Source: Euryarchaeota archaeon UBA58 (GTDB lineage Archaea; Thermoplasmatota; Poseidoniia; Poseidoniales; Thalassarchaeaceae). From it: a DNA stretch of 9,308 nt. The notes beneath the pieces are model-generated. The model had not been told where the DNA came from. It did not search any database and was given only the letters and a program-made list of their open reading frames with translations. Shown here in pieces: positions 1 to 6,150 of this stretch. Position 1 is the stretch's first letter. Every line of letters starts with the position of its first letter. The position numbers were made by a program, and so were the translations under genes. The DNA is taken from assembly GCA_002498525.1 (NCBI GenBank), contig DAHR01000013.1, positions 33,563-42,870 of the forward strand, given 5' to 3'.

Positions 1-717
1 CAGCCCCCAGCGATCAGCGCTGAAGAGCCGGGCGATTTCGTCATTGGAGAGGTGCTTTCCATCAAGGTGACAATCGTCGACGAGGCCCTTGACGAACTCG
101 TTCTCGATGTTACGCTCGACGGCGACAGGGTCGCCAACGTCTATCCCCTTGACAACGGATCCTTCGTCGTCGACATCAGCCATCTCGATGTCGGGCTTCA
201 TGCGCTGAAAGTGATAGCGCGCGATAAGAATCTCCTCGAGACGCGCTGGTTCACAGAATTCAACATCAGCTACCCTGCCGAGGATGAAACTCAAATCAAT
301 CTCGACCACGGCGAGGAAATGACCGTCGACCACGGTGACAACATCCGGATAACAGGAAATCTGACTCATAGCACAATTACCTCCTGCATCTTCATCTGGA
401 CCGATGCCCAGCTCGAGGAGAGCAGCCTTGGAATGCCTATGACAGAGGAAGGCGCCTTCTATCTCGACTTCACGAACATGCAGGAGAATCTGACGATAAC
501 AATGGAAGCGACCTGTGGAGTGAACATCATCACCGTCGACTCCAAGATCGTCAATATCACTACAAACCCACCAAGCGATGAAGGCGGTGACTTGACTCAG
601 GGCTGCACCGACCCGGAGGCCGAGAACTACGACGCTGAGGCTGAGGAGGACGACGGTTCGTGCACTTACGAGGGCGGCGAAGACAACGGAACCGGCGAGG
701 AGCCGAGCGAAGAATAG
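1..717 (+). CDS. Exported Ig-like protein with a GCT...DDGSC repeat (5' partial); probably the N-terminal part of the YHYH protein
   Basis: The frame is open from base 1 with no convincing start, so the gene begins upstream of the window; the first GTG, at 52, lies inside a beta-rich domain. Counting from base 1, residues about 15-95 and 98-190 read as two beta-sandwich, Ig-like segments with alternating hydrophobic residues. The second has two cysteines (TSCIFIW and EATCGVN) that could form a disulfide, and N-x-S/T sequons suggest an extracellular protein. Residues 201-223 (bases 601-669) form one copy of the motif GCT-x4-A-x-N-Y...DDGSC-x-Y, followed by an acidic linker ending GTGEEPSEE and then TAG. 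The next gene continues in exactly the same frame after this TAG, so this is probably the N-terminal part of one interrupted protein. The molecular function is not recognisable; a surface or adhesion role is inferred. Confidence 0.75.
   Translation, partial: QPPAISAEEPGDFVIGEVLSIKVTIVDEALDELVLDVTLDGDRVANVYPLDNGSFVVDISHLDVGLHALKVIARDKNLLETRWFTEFNISYPAEDETQINLDHGEEMTVDHGDNIRITGNLTHSTITSCIFIWTDAQLEESSLGMPMTEEGAFYLDFTNMQENLTITMEATCGVNIITVDSKIVNITTNPPSDEGGDLTQGCTDPEAENYDAEAEEDDGSCTYEGGEDNGTGEEPSEE
601..669 (+). repeat. GCT...DDGSC protein repeat, single copy
   Basis: This 23-codon unit encodes GCT-x4-A-x-N-Y, an acidic middle, and DDGSC-x-Y. Three further copies of the same module occur at 8902-9150 in a different protein. 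Two cysteines at the ends of the unit could form a disulfide, and the Asp-rich stretch could bind calcium; both are inference. Confidence 0.75.
715..717 (+). other. In-frame amber codon between the repeat region and the YHYH domain
   Basis: TAG at 715-717 is the only stop in frame 1 between base 1 and the end of the YHYH reading frame at 1869. The 16 codons after it are open and read as ordinary protein (QRATFWSKTLQCHDDD) that flows into the YHYH domain. A single C-to-T change of a CAG glutamine codon would create it. The next six bases are CAACGA. Confidence 0.7.
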
Positions 718-765
718 CAACGAGCGACCTTCTGGTCGAAGACACTCCAATGCCACGACGACGAT

Positions 766-1869
766 GTGAGCGGCGTCGACGACTACAACACAACGGTGAA
801 TGACAACCACATCTGCGACCTCTCGTACCAATACAACGAGACCCACATCACCATCGAGTCGAACGGCCTGCCGAACCACGATTTCCACTCAGGACCGGGC
901 TGCTGCGCCAGTACTCAGGACTACTCATGGACTCTACCTCTGACGCCGACCAACGACACCGATTGCAATCCAGATTTGGCGACGACTGGTTGCGAGATGG
1001 CCCCCGAGCGGGGGCCGATCGCGATCTCGGTCAACGGAGTCCCCTTCTTCGGGCCGGAAGATGGCCCCGGCGGAGATGCTGTCGCGGGTAACGAAGGCGC
1101 CTACGAAGAGGACCGTCAGAATGTCTGGCTGGGACTCTGTCACGGACATTCTGGCCCCAATGGGATGTACCATTACCACGCCGACGCGAACTGTGTTCAC
1201 TGGCACGTGGACGAGTCGGTGGGAGAGACTTGGCTCGATTACAGCATCAATTCATCTCGCTCGGGAAGCGAACACTCAGCAATAGTGGGCTTCGCCTTCG
1301 ACGGCTATCCGATCTACGGCTTCGTCGGCTGGGATGAGAATGGTGAGACGAAGGAGATGACCTCCTCGTATCGCCTGAAAGAAGGCGAGACCGGCTACAA
1401 CGGAATCGAGGATTACGAGTATCTCGCAGGCATCGGCGACCTCGATGCCTGTAATGGAATATTCAGTCCCACACCTGATTTTCCCAATGGAACCTATCAT
1501 TATGTCAGCACTTTCGTCAATGGGGAAGGAGACATCGGATTCCCTTACTTCCTGCTCTGCTATCGCGGTGAGGCCGAGTTAGGGAACACCGATGATGGCG
1601 GTGGTGGTGGCGACGACCCCGATTGCTCCGGCCACGGTGAGACTTGGGGTCCTGGAATCGGACCTCCACCACCTGGCTGCGGCGGTGGTGGCGGCGGTCA
1701 GGGTCAGTCGAGTGAGAATGGCATTGCGTCGATTCCGTGGTTCAAGGCCCCGCCCGACAGTGGCGCAATCTTGCTTTCTCTGCTTGCACTTGCATTCGTC
1801 GCGGCTGCTGGCCTCAGAGGATCGGCATATCCTGCAGTCGCGTCAGGTCGGGCTGGTACAGCTCTCTGA
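766..1869 (+). CDS. YHYH-domain surface protein with C-terminal membrane anchor (C-terminal part of a probable interrupted gene)
   Basis: This is a YHYH-domain protein (Pfam YHYH family, function unknown). Counted from the GTG at 766, ESNGLPNH (31-38) is the usual domain entry, a His/Cys-rich core runs over 125-147 with Y135-H-Y-H138 and further histidines at 126, 128, 145 and 147, then GYPIYGF (180-186) and a second GTYHYV near 242-247. The clustered His and Cys suggest metal binding, which is inference. A Gly/Pro-rich linker (277-312) leads to a hydrophobic helix at about 333-350 that would anchor it in the membrane. No signal peptide follows the GTG, although sequons, cysteines and the anchor imply export; this argues that the true N-terminus is the upstream reading frame across the TAG. 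The last 56 bases overlap the end of pheS on the other strand. Confidence 0.8.
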   Translation: MSGVDDYNTTVNDNHICDLSYQYNETHITIESNGLPNHDFHSGPGCCASTQDYSWTLPLTPTNDTDCNPDLATTGCEMAPERGPIAISVNGVPFFGPEDGPGGDAVAGNEGAYEEDRQNVWLGLCHGHSGPNGMYHYHADANCVHWHVDESVGETWLDYSINSSRSGSEHSAIVGFAFDGYPIYGFVGWDENGETKEMTSSYRLKEGETGYNGIEDYEYLAGIGDLDACNGIFSPTPDFPNGTYHYVSTFVNGEGDIGFPYFLLCYRGEAELGNTDDGGGGGDDPDCSGHGETWGPGIGPPPPGCGGGGGGQGQSSENGIASIPWFKAPPDSGAILLSLLALAFVAAAGLRGSAYPAVASGRAGTAL

Positions 1870-3307
1870 TATCGTCCAGCCCGAGTATCAGCATCGCCAA
1901 GCGCTCCAGCCCCATACCCCAAGCGCAGACCGGCCACTCGCTTCCCAATGGCTCGGTGACTTCAGGCCGGAAAATCCCAGAACCACCCAACTCGAGCCAT
2001 TCGCCTCGCCACAGCACTTCGACCTCGACGCTCGGCTCGGTATACGGGAAGTAAGCCGGCCGGACTCTCACATCGGGATAACCCATCTTGGCGTAGAAGG
2101 TCTTCAGCGTCGTGATCAACATCGGCAGGTTCGCGTCCGGCTCGTGGATGATGCCCTCGATCTGATGGAATTCTGGCAGGTGGGTACGGTCGATGGTCTC
2201 TTGACGGAATACTCGACCGATGCCAAAGACTCTGCATGGCACATCAGGATTCTGAGCGATGTGGCGTATCGTGTTGACCGTCGTGTGCGTTCGCAGCAGT
2301 GCTTTGCAGGCCTCCTCGCGGTCGAATGTACCCCCCCAACCCCGGCTCCCAGTATCATGGCCATGCTCATGCACTGAGGCCCAGAGGTCGAGCATCGTCG
2401 GCTCCACATCGATGGATGCGGGTTCGGTGAGATAGAACGTGTCTTGCATGGTTCTCGCCGGGTGCGATTGTGGGATGTACAAGGCGTCCATATTCCAGCC
2501 GGCTGATTGGACATAATCCCCCTCGATTTCAGAGAATCCCATCTCGAGGAAGACTGAGCGGATTCTCTCGATGAGCGCCTGCATCGGGTGCGGGCGTCCT
2601 CCTGCTGGAATCGGTGCAGGCGCGTTGACATCGAATGGCTTGAATTCGGCGTTTTTCCAATCCTCTCCCTGCAGTAATTCAGGGGTCACTTGACCGATTT
2701 GTTCGACGTCTTTGAGGTCGTTCGATTTGATTGCCTTGCCAGCCTTCGTGAGTTGCCATTCGCGGCTGGTAGTCTCTTCGATGGCGATCAGACCCTTGCG
2801 GCCACGGAAGTGGCCGATGAGGTCTAAATCGAACGATTCCTCGCTCTGGCGGCCGCTCGCAAGCGAGGTGATGAAGGAGGTGCGCGAGGCTATCGCCGCA
2901 GCGATGGATGCATCGTCATCGCTGACGAATGAACCCGATTCAACCCTGACACCGAGCGCCTTGAGCAGACCCACACCGGGTCCTGCCTCATGGCGCTCGA
3001 AGCCGGCGGCGAACAAGCCCTGCATCGTGCGATCCGCCGCCACCGCATCCTGCATCCAATCCCAGATTCGAGCTTCAAGAAGGCCGCTGCTCGCGGCCTT
3101 CTCGCCCTCGCCAGCAAGACTGACTGTGCGCGAAGCCGTCTCCGAAATCTCGACCAATCCCGCCTCGGCCAGAGTGGTGCCTGCTCCGGCGACATGAACT
3201 TGGTCGCTCCAGCCCGTCGCCTCGAGCAAATCGCTCAGAAGCCACGAGCGTGCGGGTGCGCCGAGCATCGCACGCAGCATCCGTCGCTCGTTATTCCCAA
3301 GTTCCAT
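1814..3307 (-). CDS. pheS: Phenylalanyl-tRNA synthetase alpha subunit
   Basis: This is the catalytic alpha subunit of the cytosolic (alpha-beta)2 enzyme that charges tRNA-Phe. Starting at the ATG at 3307 it has 497 residues, normal for archaeal PheS; a longer open frame exists upstream, but its 70 extra residues are low in similarity to anything and overlap the neighbouring gene. Residues about 1-200 are helical/winged-helix-like, as in archaeal and eukaryotic PheS. The class II core shows RPHPMQALIERI (238-249), the Phe/adenylate region with WNMDALYIP (271-279), HPAR (282-285) and DTFYL (289-293), motif 2 with FRQE (367-370) and LPEFHQIEG (377-385), GSGIFRPEV (442-450), and motif 3 GMGLER (464-469). 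The gene for the beta subunit is not adjacent. The membrane zinc-ribbon gene lies 64 bases upstream on the same strand, so the two may be co-transcribed. Confidence 0.97.
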   Translation of the reverse strand: MELGNNERRMLRAMLGAPARSWLLSDLLEATGWSDQVHVAGAGTTLAEAGLVEISETASRTVSLAGEGEKAASSGLLEARIWDWMQDAVAADRTMQGLFAAGFERHEAGPGVGLLKALGVRVESGSFVSDDDASIAAAIASRTSFITSLASGRQSEESFDLDLIGHFRGRKGLIAIEETTSREWQLTKAGKAIKSNDLKDVEQIGQVTPELLQGEDWKNAEFKPFDVNAPAPIPAGGRPHPMQALIERIRSVFLEMGFSEIEGDYVQSAGWNMDALYIPQSHPARTMQDTFYLTEPASIDVEPTMLDLWASVHEHGHDTGSRGWGGTFDREEACKALLRTHTTVNTIRHIAQNPDVPCRVFGIGRVFRQETIDRTHLPEFHQIEGIIHEPDANLPMLITTLKTFYAKMGYPDVRVRPAYFPYTEPSVEVEVLWRGEWLELGGSGIFRPEVTEPLGSEWPVCAWGMGLERLAMLILGLDDIRELYQPDLTRLQDMPIL

Positions 3308-3371
3308 CGACTTACCTCGCACTCGTGGGAGTCGGATTCTCTCTTGATGATTCCCGCTTCGGCGGTGATGA

Positions 3372-3845
3372 TCATTCTTCTTCTGCGACCCATAGGCCAG
3401 TGCCACACTCGACACAGTCGTAAACAGCCGGTTTGCGCCCATCCACCCACTCGATATGCCCACAGCGTCCGCACAGGATCGAAGTCTTGATCGGAGCATC
3501 CAGAGAGGTGTCGACACGGTACATCACTCGCCCGGCATCGGGCATCTTGACCGCGTCGGGAGACCAAGCTGCAACTTCTTCAGGGTCAGCGCGAGCCTCA
3601 GTATTCATCCCGATTCCAAGCACCAGAAGAATCGCGCCTGCAATCGCCAAGGGAGTGCCGAGAGCCAAAGCGAAGGGGTCAGCAGCAGCGCCGAAGATGA
3701 TGCCAGCACCCAGAACCATGCAAGCCCAAGCGGCGATCACGGTGTTGACGCGCATATTCGATGAGGGTGAGGTTACGGGCGGTGCCAATGGCTCAGAATC
3801 GGGGGACAACGGCGCTTCGTGGACTCGTTCAGCAATCAACTTCAC
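3372..3845 (-). CDS. Two-helix membrane protein with C-terminal zinc ribbon (unknown function)
   Basis: I do not recognise a named family. From the GTG at 3845 the product has 157 residues. A Pro/Ser-rich, probably disordered segment (11-30) precedes two hydrophobic helices at about 33-53 and 59-80, joined by a short turn. The C-terminal part carries C125-GR-C128 and C144-VE-C147 spaced by 15 residues, a rubredoxin/zinc-ribbon-like pair of CxxC knuckles, so one Zn or Fe ion is likely bound. The product would be a small membrane protein with a soluble metal-binding tail. An alternative start is ATG at 3755 (MRVNTVIAAW), directly before the first helix; no A/T-rich box clearly favours either. 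It is 64 bases upstream of pheS on the same strand and divergent from the tRNA-Thr gene. Confidence 0.72.
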   Translation of the reverse strand: MKLIAERVHEAPLSPDSEPLAPPVTSPSSNMRVNTVIAAWACMVLGAGIIFGAAADPFALALGTPLAIAGAILLVLGIGMNTEARADPEEVAAWSPDAVKMPDAGRVMYRVDTSLDAPIKTSILCGRCGHIEWVDGRKPAVYDCVECGTGLWVAEEE

Positions 3846-3875
3846 GCTTCTCAGCGACCTGCAGCGGGTGTAGGG

Positions 3876-3884
3876 TTCAAGAAT
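3876..3884. promoter_or_regulatory. Possible shared A/T-rich promoter patch between tRNA-Thr and the membrane protein gene
   Basis: TTCAAGAAT is the only A/T-rich stretch in the 63-base divergent gap. Its centre lies 29 bases before the tRNA 5' end and 35 bases before the GTG at 3845, so it could serve as a weak TATA element for either direction. Support is positional only. Confidence 0.25.
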
Positions 3885-3908
3885 CGAAGTCGGGCGTCGT
3901 GGGCCACT

Positions 3909-3985
3909 GCCTCAGTAGCTCAGCCTGGTAGAGCACCTGATTTGTAATCAGGCGGTCGGGGGTTCGACTCCCTCCTGGGGCTCCA
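3909..3985 (+). tRNA. tRNA-Thr (anticodon UGU), CCA encoded
   Basis: The cloverleaf can be folded by eye. Acceptor strand GCCTCAG (3909-3915) pairs with CTGGGGC (3975-3981), with one G-U. The D-arm is GCTC/GAGC, the anticodon stem CCTGA/TCAGG with loop TTTGTAA, the variable loop CGGTC, and the T-arm GGGGG/CCCTC with loop TTCGACT. The anticodon is TGT, reading ACA threonine codons. The discriminator is T, a usual identity base for archaeal tRNA-Thr, and CCA is encoded in the DNA at 3983-3985. Length is 77 with CCA. I see no intron. Confidence 0.96.
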
Positions 3986-3996
3986 AATCATTCAGC

Positions 3997-4020
3997 TGTC
4001 GCGGCCCGCAGGCCGCGACA
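3997..4020 (+). other. Perfect 10-bp hairpin downstream of tRNA-Thr
   Basis: TGTCGCGGCC (3997-4006) and GGCCGCGACA (4011-4020) are perfect reverse complements around the 4-base loop CGCA. The stem is strongly GC-rich and begins 12 bases after the tRNA CCA. No run of T follows it, so it is not a typical intrinsic terminator; it may be a transcript end or processing structure, or a small structured RNA. Confidence 0.6.
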
Positions 4021-4029
4021 TAACTGGAA

Positions 4030-4063
4030 GAGGGCGACTTTATCGCCGCTTCAATTCGCCCTC
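4030..4063 (+). other. Pair of mutually exclusive hairpins in the intergenic region
   Basis: GAGGGCGA (4030-4037) is the exact reverse complement of TCGCCCTC (4056-4063), giving an 8-bp stem with an 18-base loop. Part of the same left arm, GGCGA (4033-4037), can instead pair with TCGCC (4043-4047) over a 5-base loop. The two folds compete. Whether the region is transcribed is unknown. Confidence 0.4.
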
Positions 4064-4171
4064 GTTCAGATTACTAGCGAATGAACTAGACCTCATTTCA
4101 ATCAATTTCCGATTTGATGAGTAACGGTGTTTTTGATTACCACTCTTCCTTGTTTCGAATGAGAATCATGA

Positions 4172-4187
4172 TTTTTTTAGAATTTAA
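4172..4187 (+). promoter_or_regulatory. Possible TATA region for the small zinc-knuckle gene
   Basis: TTTTTTTAGAATTTAA is the most A/T-dense stretch upstream of the ATG at 4227 and sits about 40-55 bases before it, allowing a transcript with a leader of some 15-25 bases. The whole area is A/T-rich, so specificity is low. Confidence 0.3.
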
Positions 4188-4226
4188 CCCATACTTCAAA
4201 CACCCTCTCTAAACAACATCAACGTG

Positions 4227-4418
4227 ATGATAGACGGAGAATGCGGAAAACGGACGTTCAAAAAATCAAGGCAAGCATCAAAAATGAAGTATAGAATATT
4301 GAAAAATAAAGGTGTGTTTCTAAGATATTATTGGTGCCCGAAATGCAAGGGCTTTCATCTAACCAAGCATATTTACCGGATTAGAACCGGCGGCAGATAC
4401 AAACCACATAGACGGTGA
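4227..4418 (+). CDS. Small basic zinc-knuckle-like protein, AT-rich, probably foreign
   Basis: From the ATG at 4227 the product has 63 residues; a GTG one codon earlier (4224) is equally possible. It is strongly basic (many Lys and Arg). The pattern is an early Cys in ECGKRTF, a Lys/Arg-rich helix, then YYWCPKCKGFHLTKH: C-x2-C-x4-H-x3-H, a zinc-knuckle arrangement. Short proteins with a basic helix followed by a C-x2-C...HLT ending are common in phages and mobile elements of bacteria; I place this one near them by pattern only. Codon use favours AAA, AGA and ATA, unlike the GC-rich neighbours, and the gene sits in an AT-rich patch downstream of a tRNA gene, consistent with acquisition from a virus or integrative element. 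A nucleic-acid-binding role is inferred. Its stop overlaps a GTG at 4415 in the frame of folD. Confidence 0.65.
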   Translation: MIDGECGKRTFKKSRQASKMKYRILKNKGVFLRYYWCPKCKGFHLTKHIYRIRTGGRYKPHRR

Positions 4419-4483
4419 ATTGTAGTTCACGTCAGTTATTCTGTTTGAAAAAGGTCAAGGGGGATTCTCATCGGGCGTTGGGT

Positions 4484-5359
4484 GTGAGTGCTGTTCTGCT
4501 CGATGGGAAGGCGCTAGGATCGCGCATCGAGGATGAACTGGTCGGTCGGCTTACGGCTTTGAAGGCCAAGGGGATCGAGCCGCACCTCGCTGTCGTGCTC
4601 GCCGGCGAAGACGCGGCGAGCCATGTCTATGTCAGAAACAAAGAACGCTCGTGCAAGCGAATCGGTATTCGCTCGACGCGAATCGACCTGCCAAGCAGTG
4701 TCGGACAGGACGAGTTGATGCAAGTCATTGCGGACCTGAATGCAGACGATTCGGTCCACGGAATACTCGTTCAGAGTCCGACACCGAGTGGCACCGATGA
4801 AATCGCCATCACCGAAGCCATCGACCCAGCCAAAGATGTCGATGGCTTCCATCCGATGAATCTCGGCCGCCTCGTGATGGGTCGTTCGGACGGACTCGTG
4901 CCCTGCACTCCAGCCGGCGTCATGGCCCTGCTGGCCGACGCCGACATCGACCTCGTCGGCGCAAAAGCCGTCATCATCGGCCGTTCGCGGATCGTTGGCA
5001 TGCCTCTTGCCCTACTGCTCGCACAGAAGGGCATCGACGCGACGGTGACCATCGCCCACTCACGAACTGAGGACATCGCCTCGATCTGCCGCTCTGCAGA
5101 CCTCGTCATCGCTGCAATCGGTCGCCCCGCGACTATCAAGGCCGATTGGATCAAGTCGGGCGCCACTGTGATTGACGTCGGAATCAGCCGGGTCGCCGAC
5201 GATTCACGGCCAAATGGAACTAGGCTTGCAGGAGATGTCGACCCCACCGCAGCAGAGGTCGCAGGACACATCACCCCAGTCCCCGGCGGGGTCGGACCCA
5301 TGACCATCGCCATGCTGATGAGCAACACTGTCAAAGCCGCCGAGATGTCATTCGATTGA
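4484..5359 (+). CDS. folD: Bifunctional methylenetetrahydrofolate dehydrogenase / methenyltetrahydrofolate cyclohydrolase
   Basis: FolD interconverts 5,10-methylene-, 5,10-methenyl- and 10-formyl-tetrahydrofolate with NADP(H), feeding one-carbon units to biosynthesis. The product is 291 residues, the normal length. Landmarks are catalytic Y49-x3-K53 (YVRNK), GILVQSPTP (usually GILVQLPLP), the KDVDGFHPMNLGR signature, PCTPAGVM, the Rossmann loop GRSRIVGMPLA, IDVGI, GDVD and the terminal PVPGGVGPMTIAML. The start is GTG 4484, giving MSAVLLDGK, where the family begins. The frame runs 23 codons further up to GTG 4415, which overlaps the preceding stop by four bases, but that extension has no family counterpart and is partly AT-rich. 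It converges on the sufT-like gene with only 7 bases between stops. Confidence 0.96.
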   Translation: MSAVLLDGKALGSRIEDELVGRLTALKAKGIEPHLAVVLAGEDAASHVYVRNKERSCKRIGIRSTRIDLPSSVGQDELMQVIADLNADDSVHGILVQSPTPSGTDEIAITEAIDPAKDVDGFHPMNLGRLVMGRSDGLVPCTPAGVMALLADADIDLVGAKAVIIGRSRIVGMPLALLLAQKGIDATVTIAHSRTEDIASICRSADLVIAAIGRPATIKADWIKSGATVIDVGISRVADDSRPNGTRLAGDVDPTAAEVAGHITPVPGGVGPMTIAMLMSNTVKAAEMSFD

Positions 5360-5366
5360 ACGGCGC

Positions 5367-5669
5367 TCAGAAGATTCCCAATTCGAACTGCCCATCCTCG
5401 GTAGCGTGTATCTTGGGGTCCCACAAGGGCGAGAAAGTGAGGTTGACATGGACACTCTCAATGCCTTCAGTCGTCAAAGCAGCACGGTGAACCGTAGCCA
5501 TCAATTCGGCTGCGATTGGGCAACCCGGACTGGTCAGAGTCATGTCGATTTCTGCGTGTTCCCCTTCGATTCGCACATCGTAGATCAAGCCGAGATCAAT
5601 CACAGAAATCTTCATTTCAGGATCTTCGACTTCTTCCAAAGTCGCTCGAACATCCGTTTCTTTAGCCAT
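5367..5669 (-). CDS. MIP18/DUF59-family Fe-S assembly protein (SufT-like)
   Basis: This 100-residue protein is a single DUF59 (MIP18-like, also PaaD/SufT-like) domain. Members help mature or insert iron-sulfur clusters in client proteins. Visible family features are DPE (16-18), SVIDLGLIYDV (22-32), the beta strand plus conserved loop MTLTSPGCP with C50, the putative cluster-handling cysteine, and the PLWDP end motif (81-85). It is the last gene of a minus-strand cluster, starting 4 bases after the sufE stop, so it is almost certainly co-expressed with sufS and sufE. That context supports the Fe-S role over phenylacetate degradation (PaaD), for which no partner genes are seen. Confidence 0.9.
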   Translation of the reverse strand: MAKETDVRATLEEVEDPEMKISVIDLGLIYDVRIEGEHAEIDMTLTSPGCPIAAELMATVHRAALTTEGIESVHVNLTFSPLWDPKIHATEDGQFELGIF

Positions 5670-5673
5670 TGAA

Positions 5674-6150
5674 TCACATCATATTCTGTGCCGCTGTCTG
5701 GACTTTTTCGAACATGTTCAGGAAACCATTTGCTCGGCTCGGAGTCAGCGTGTTTCGCAACCCCATCGCGTCGGCGTAAACCGGTTTGAGTTCAACCACT
5801 TCGGTACTCGTCATTCCGTTGACAGCAATCGCCGTGATGGTCATCAATCCTTGAACCAGTTGAGCGTCGGCGCCGGCTCGCATCAGGAATCTTCCGTTCT
5901 CGTCGAGGGAACAGACGACGTGTGCATTCGATTGGCAACCGTGGACTTTGTTCTGATCATCCCACTCCGCCTCAGCCAGTGGCGTTGGCATGCGTTGTGC
6001 GTACTCGAAAAGCAATTCATAACGTTCCATGGCATCGAAGCAATCTGCGAACTCCTCGATAATCTCATCGAGTTGTTCGGGCCATTCTCTTTCCGCCACG
6101 ATTTCTTCCTCCATGCTGATTCTATTCAAATTGACTCGACGATAAATCAT
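5674..6150 (-). CDS. sufE: SufE-type sulfur acceptor protein
   Basis: SufE accepts persulfide sulfur from the desulfurase SufS on a single conserved cysteine and hands it to the Fe-S scaffold. The key motif VHGCQSNAHV is present with C72 as the likely acceptor, preceded by the usual helical N-terminal part (EIIEEF...YELLFEYAQRMP) and followed by the C-terminal motif LTPSRANGFLNMF. From ATG 6150 it has 158 residues. This start forms an ATGA overlap with the sufS stop, indicating translational coupling; a second ATG at 6114 (MEEEIVAERE) would give 146 residues, closer to the family start. It is the middle gene of the sufS-sufE-sufT-like cluster. Confidence 0.93.
   Translation of the reverse strand: MIYRRVNLNRISMEEEIVAEREWPEQLDEIIEEFADCFDAMERYELLFEYAQRMPTPLAEAEWDDQNKVHGCQSNAHVVCSLDENGRFLMRAGADAQLVQGLMTITAIAVNGMTSTEVVELKPVYADAMGLRNTLTPSRANGFLNMFEKVQTAAQNMM

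Larger units (their letters stand above)
3986..4226. other. Non-coding gap between tRNA-Thr and the small AT-rich gene
   Basis: No convincing reading frame lies here. The first part is GC-rich and holds the two hairpin structures. From about 4064 the composition drops sharply: 4141-4200 has 18 G or C in 60 bases, against 40 of 60 at 4921-4980 inside folD. I searched by eye for a second copy of the tRNA 3' end that would mark an integrated element and found none. Confidence 0.6.

Noticed and set aside
715..717. Pyrrolysine encoded by TAG
   Set aside because: No pylT, pylS or methylamine methyltransferase genes are in view, and the protein is not of a type known to use pyrrolysine; mutation, error or readthrough are more likely.
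1592..2377. Long plus-strand open frame crossing the YHYH gene end and pheS
   Set aside because: It is antisense to conserved pheS coding sequence, with unnatural His/Arg/Ser-rich composition.
3308..3517. N-terminal extension of pheS by 70 codons
   Set aside because: The extension is rich in Arg/Ser/Cys without family similarity and overlaps the zinc-ribbon gene in another frame; ATG 3307 gives the normal archaeal length.
3986..4420. Complete integrated element at tRNA-Thr with a duplicated attachment site
   Set aside because: No second copy of the tRNA 3' end and no integrase gene are visible in the window; only a composition change and one small gene.
4415..4483. 23-residue extension of FolD starting at a GTG overlapping the previous stop
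   Set aside because: FolD proteins begin at about the GTG at 4484; the extension has no counterpart and is partly in the AT-rich patch.
4771..5424. Minus-strand open frame of 217 codons under folD
   Set aside because: Shadow of folD: it runs antisense to all recognised FolD motifs and is rich in Ser/Met/Pro/Arg without domain character.
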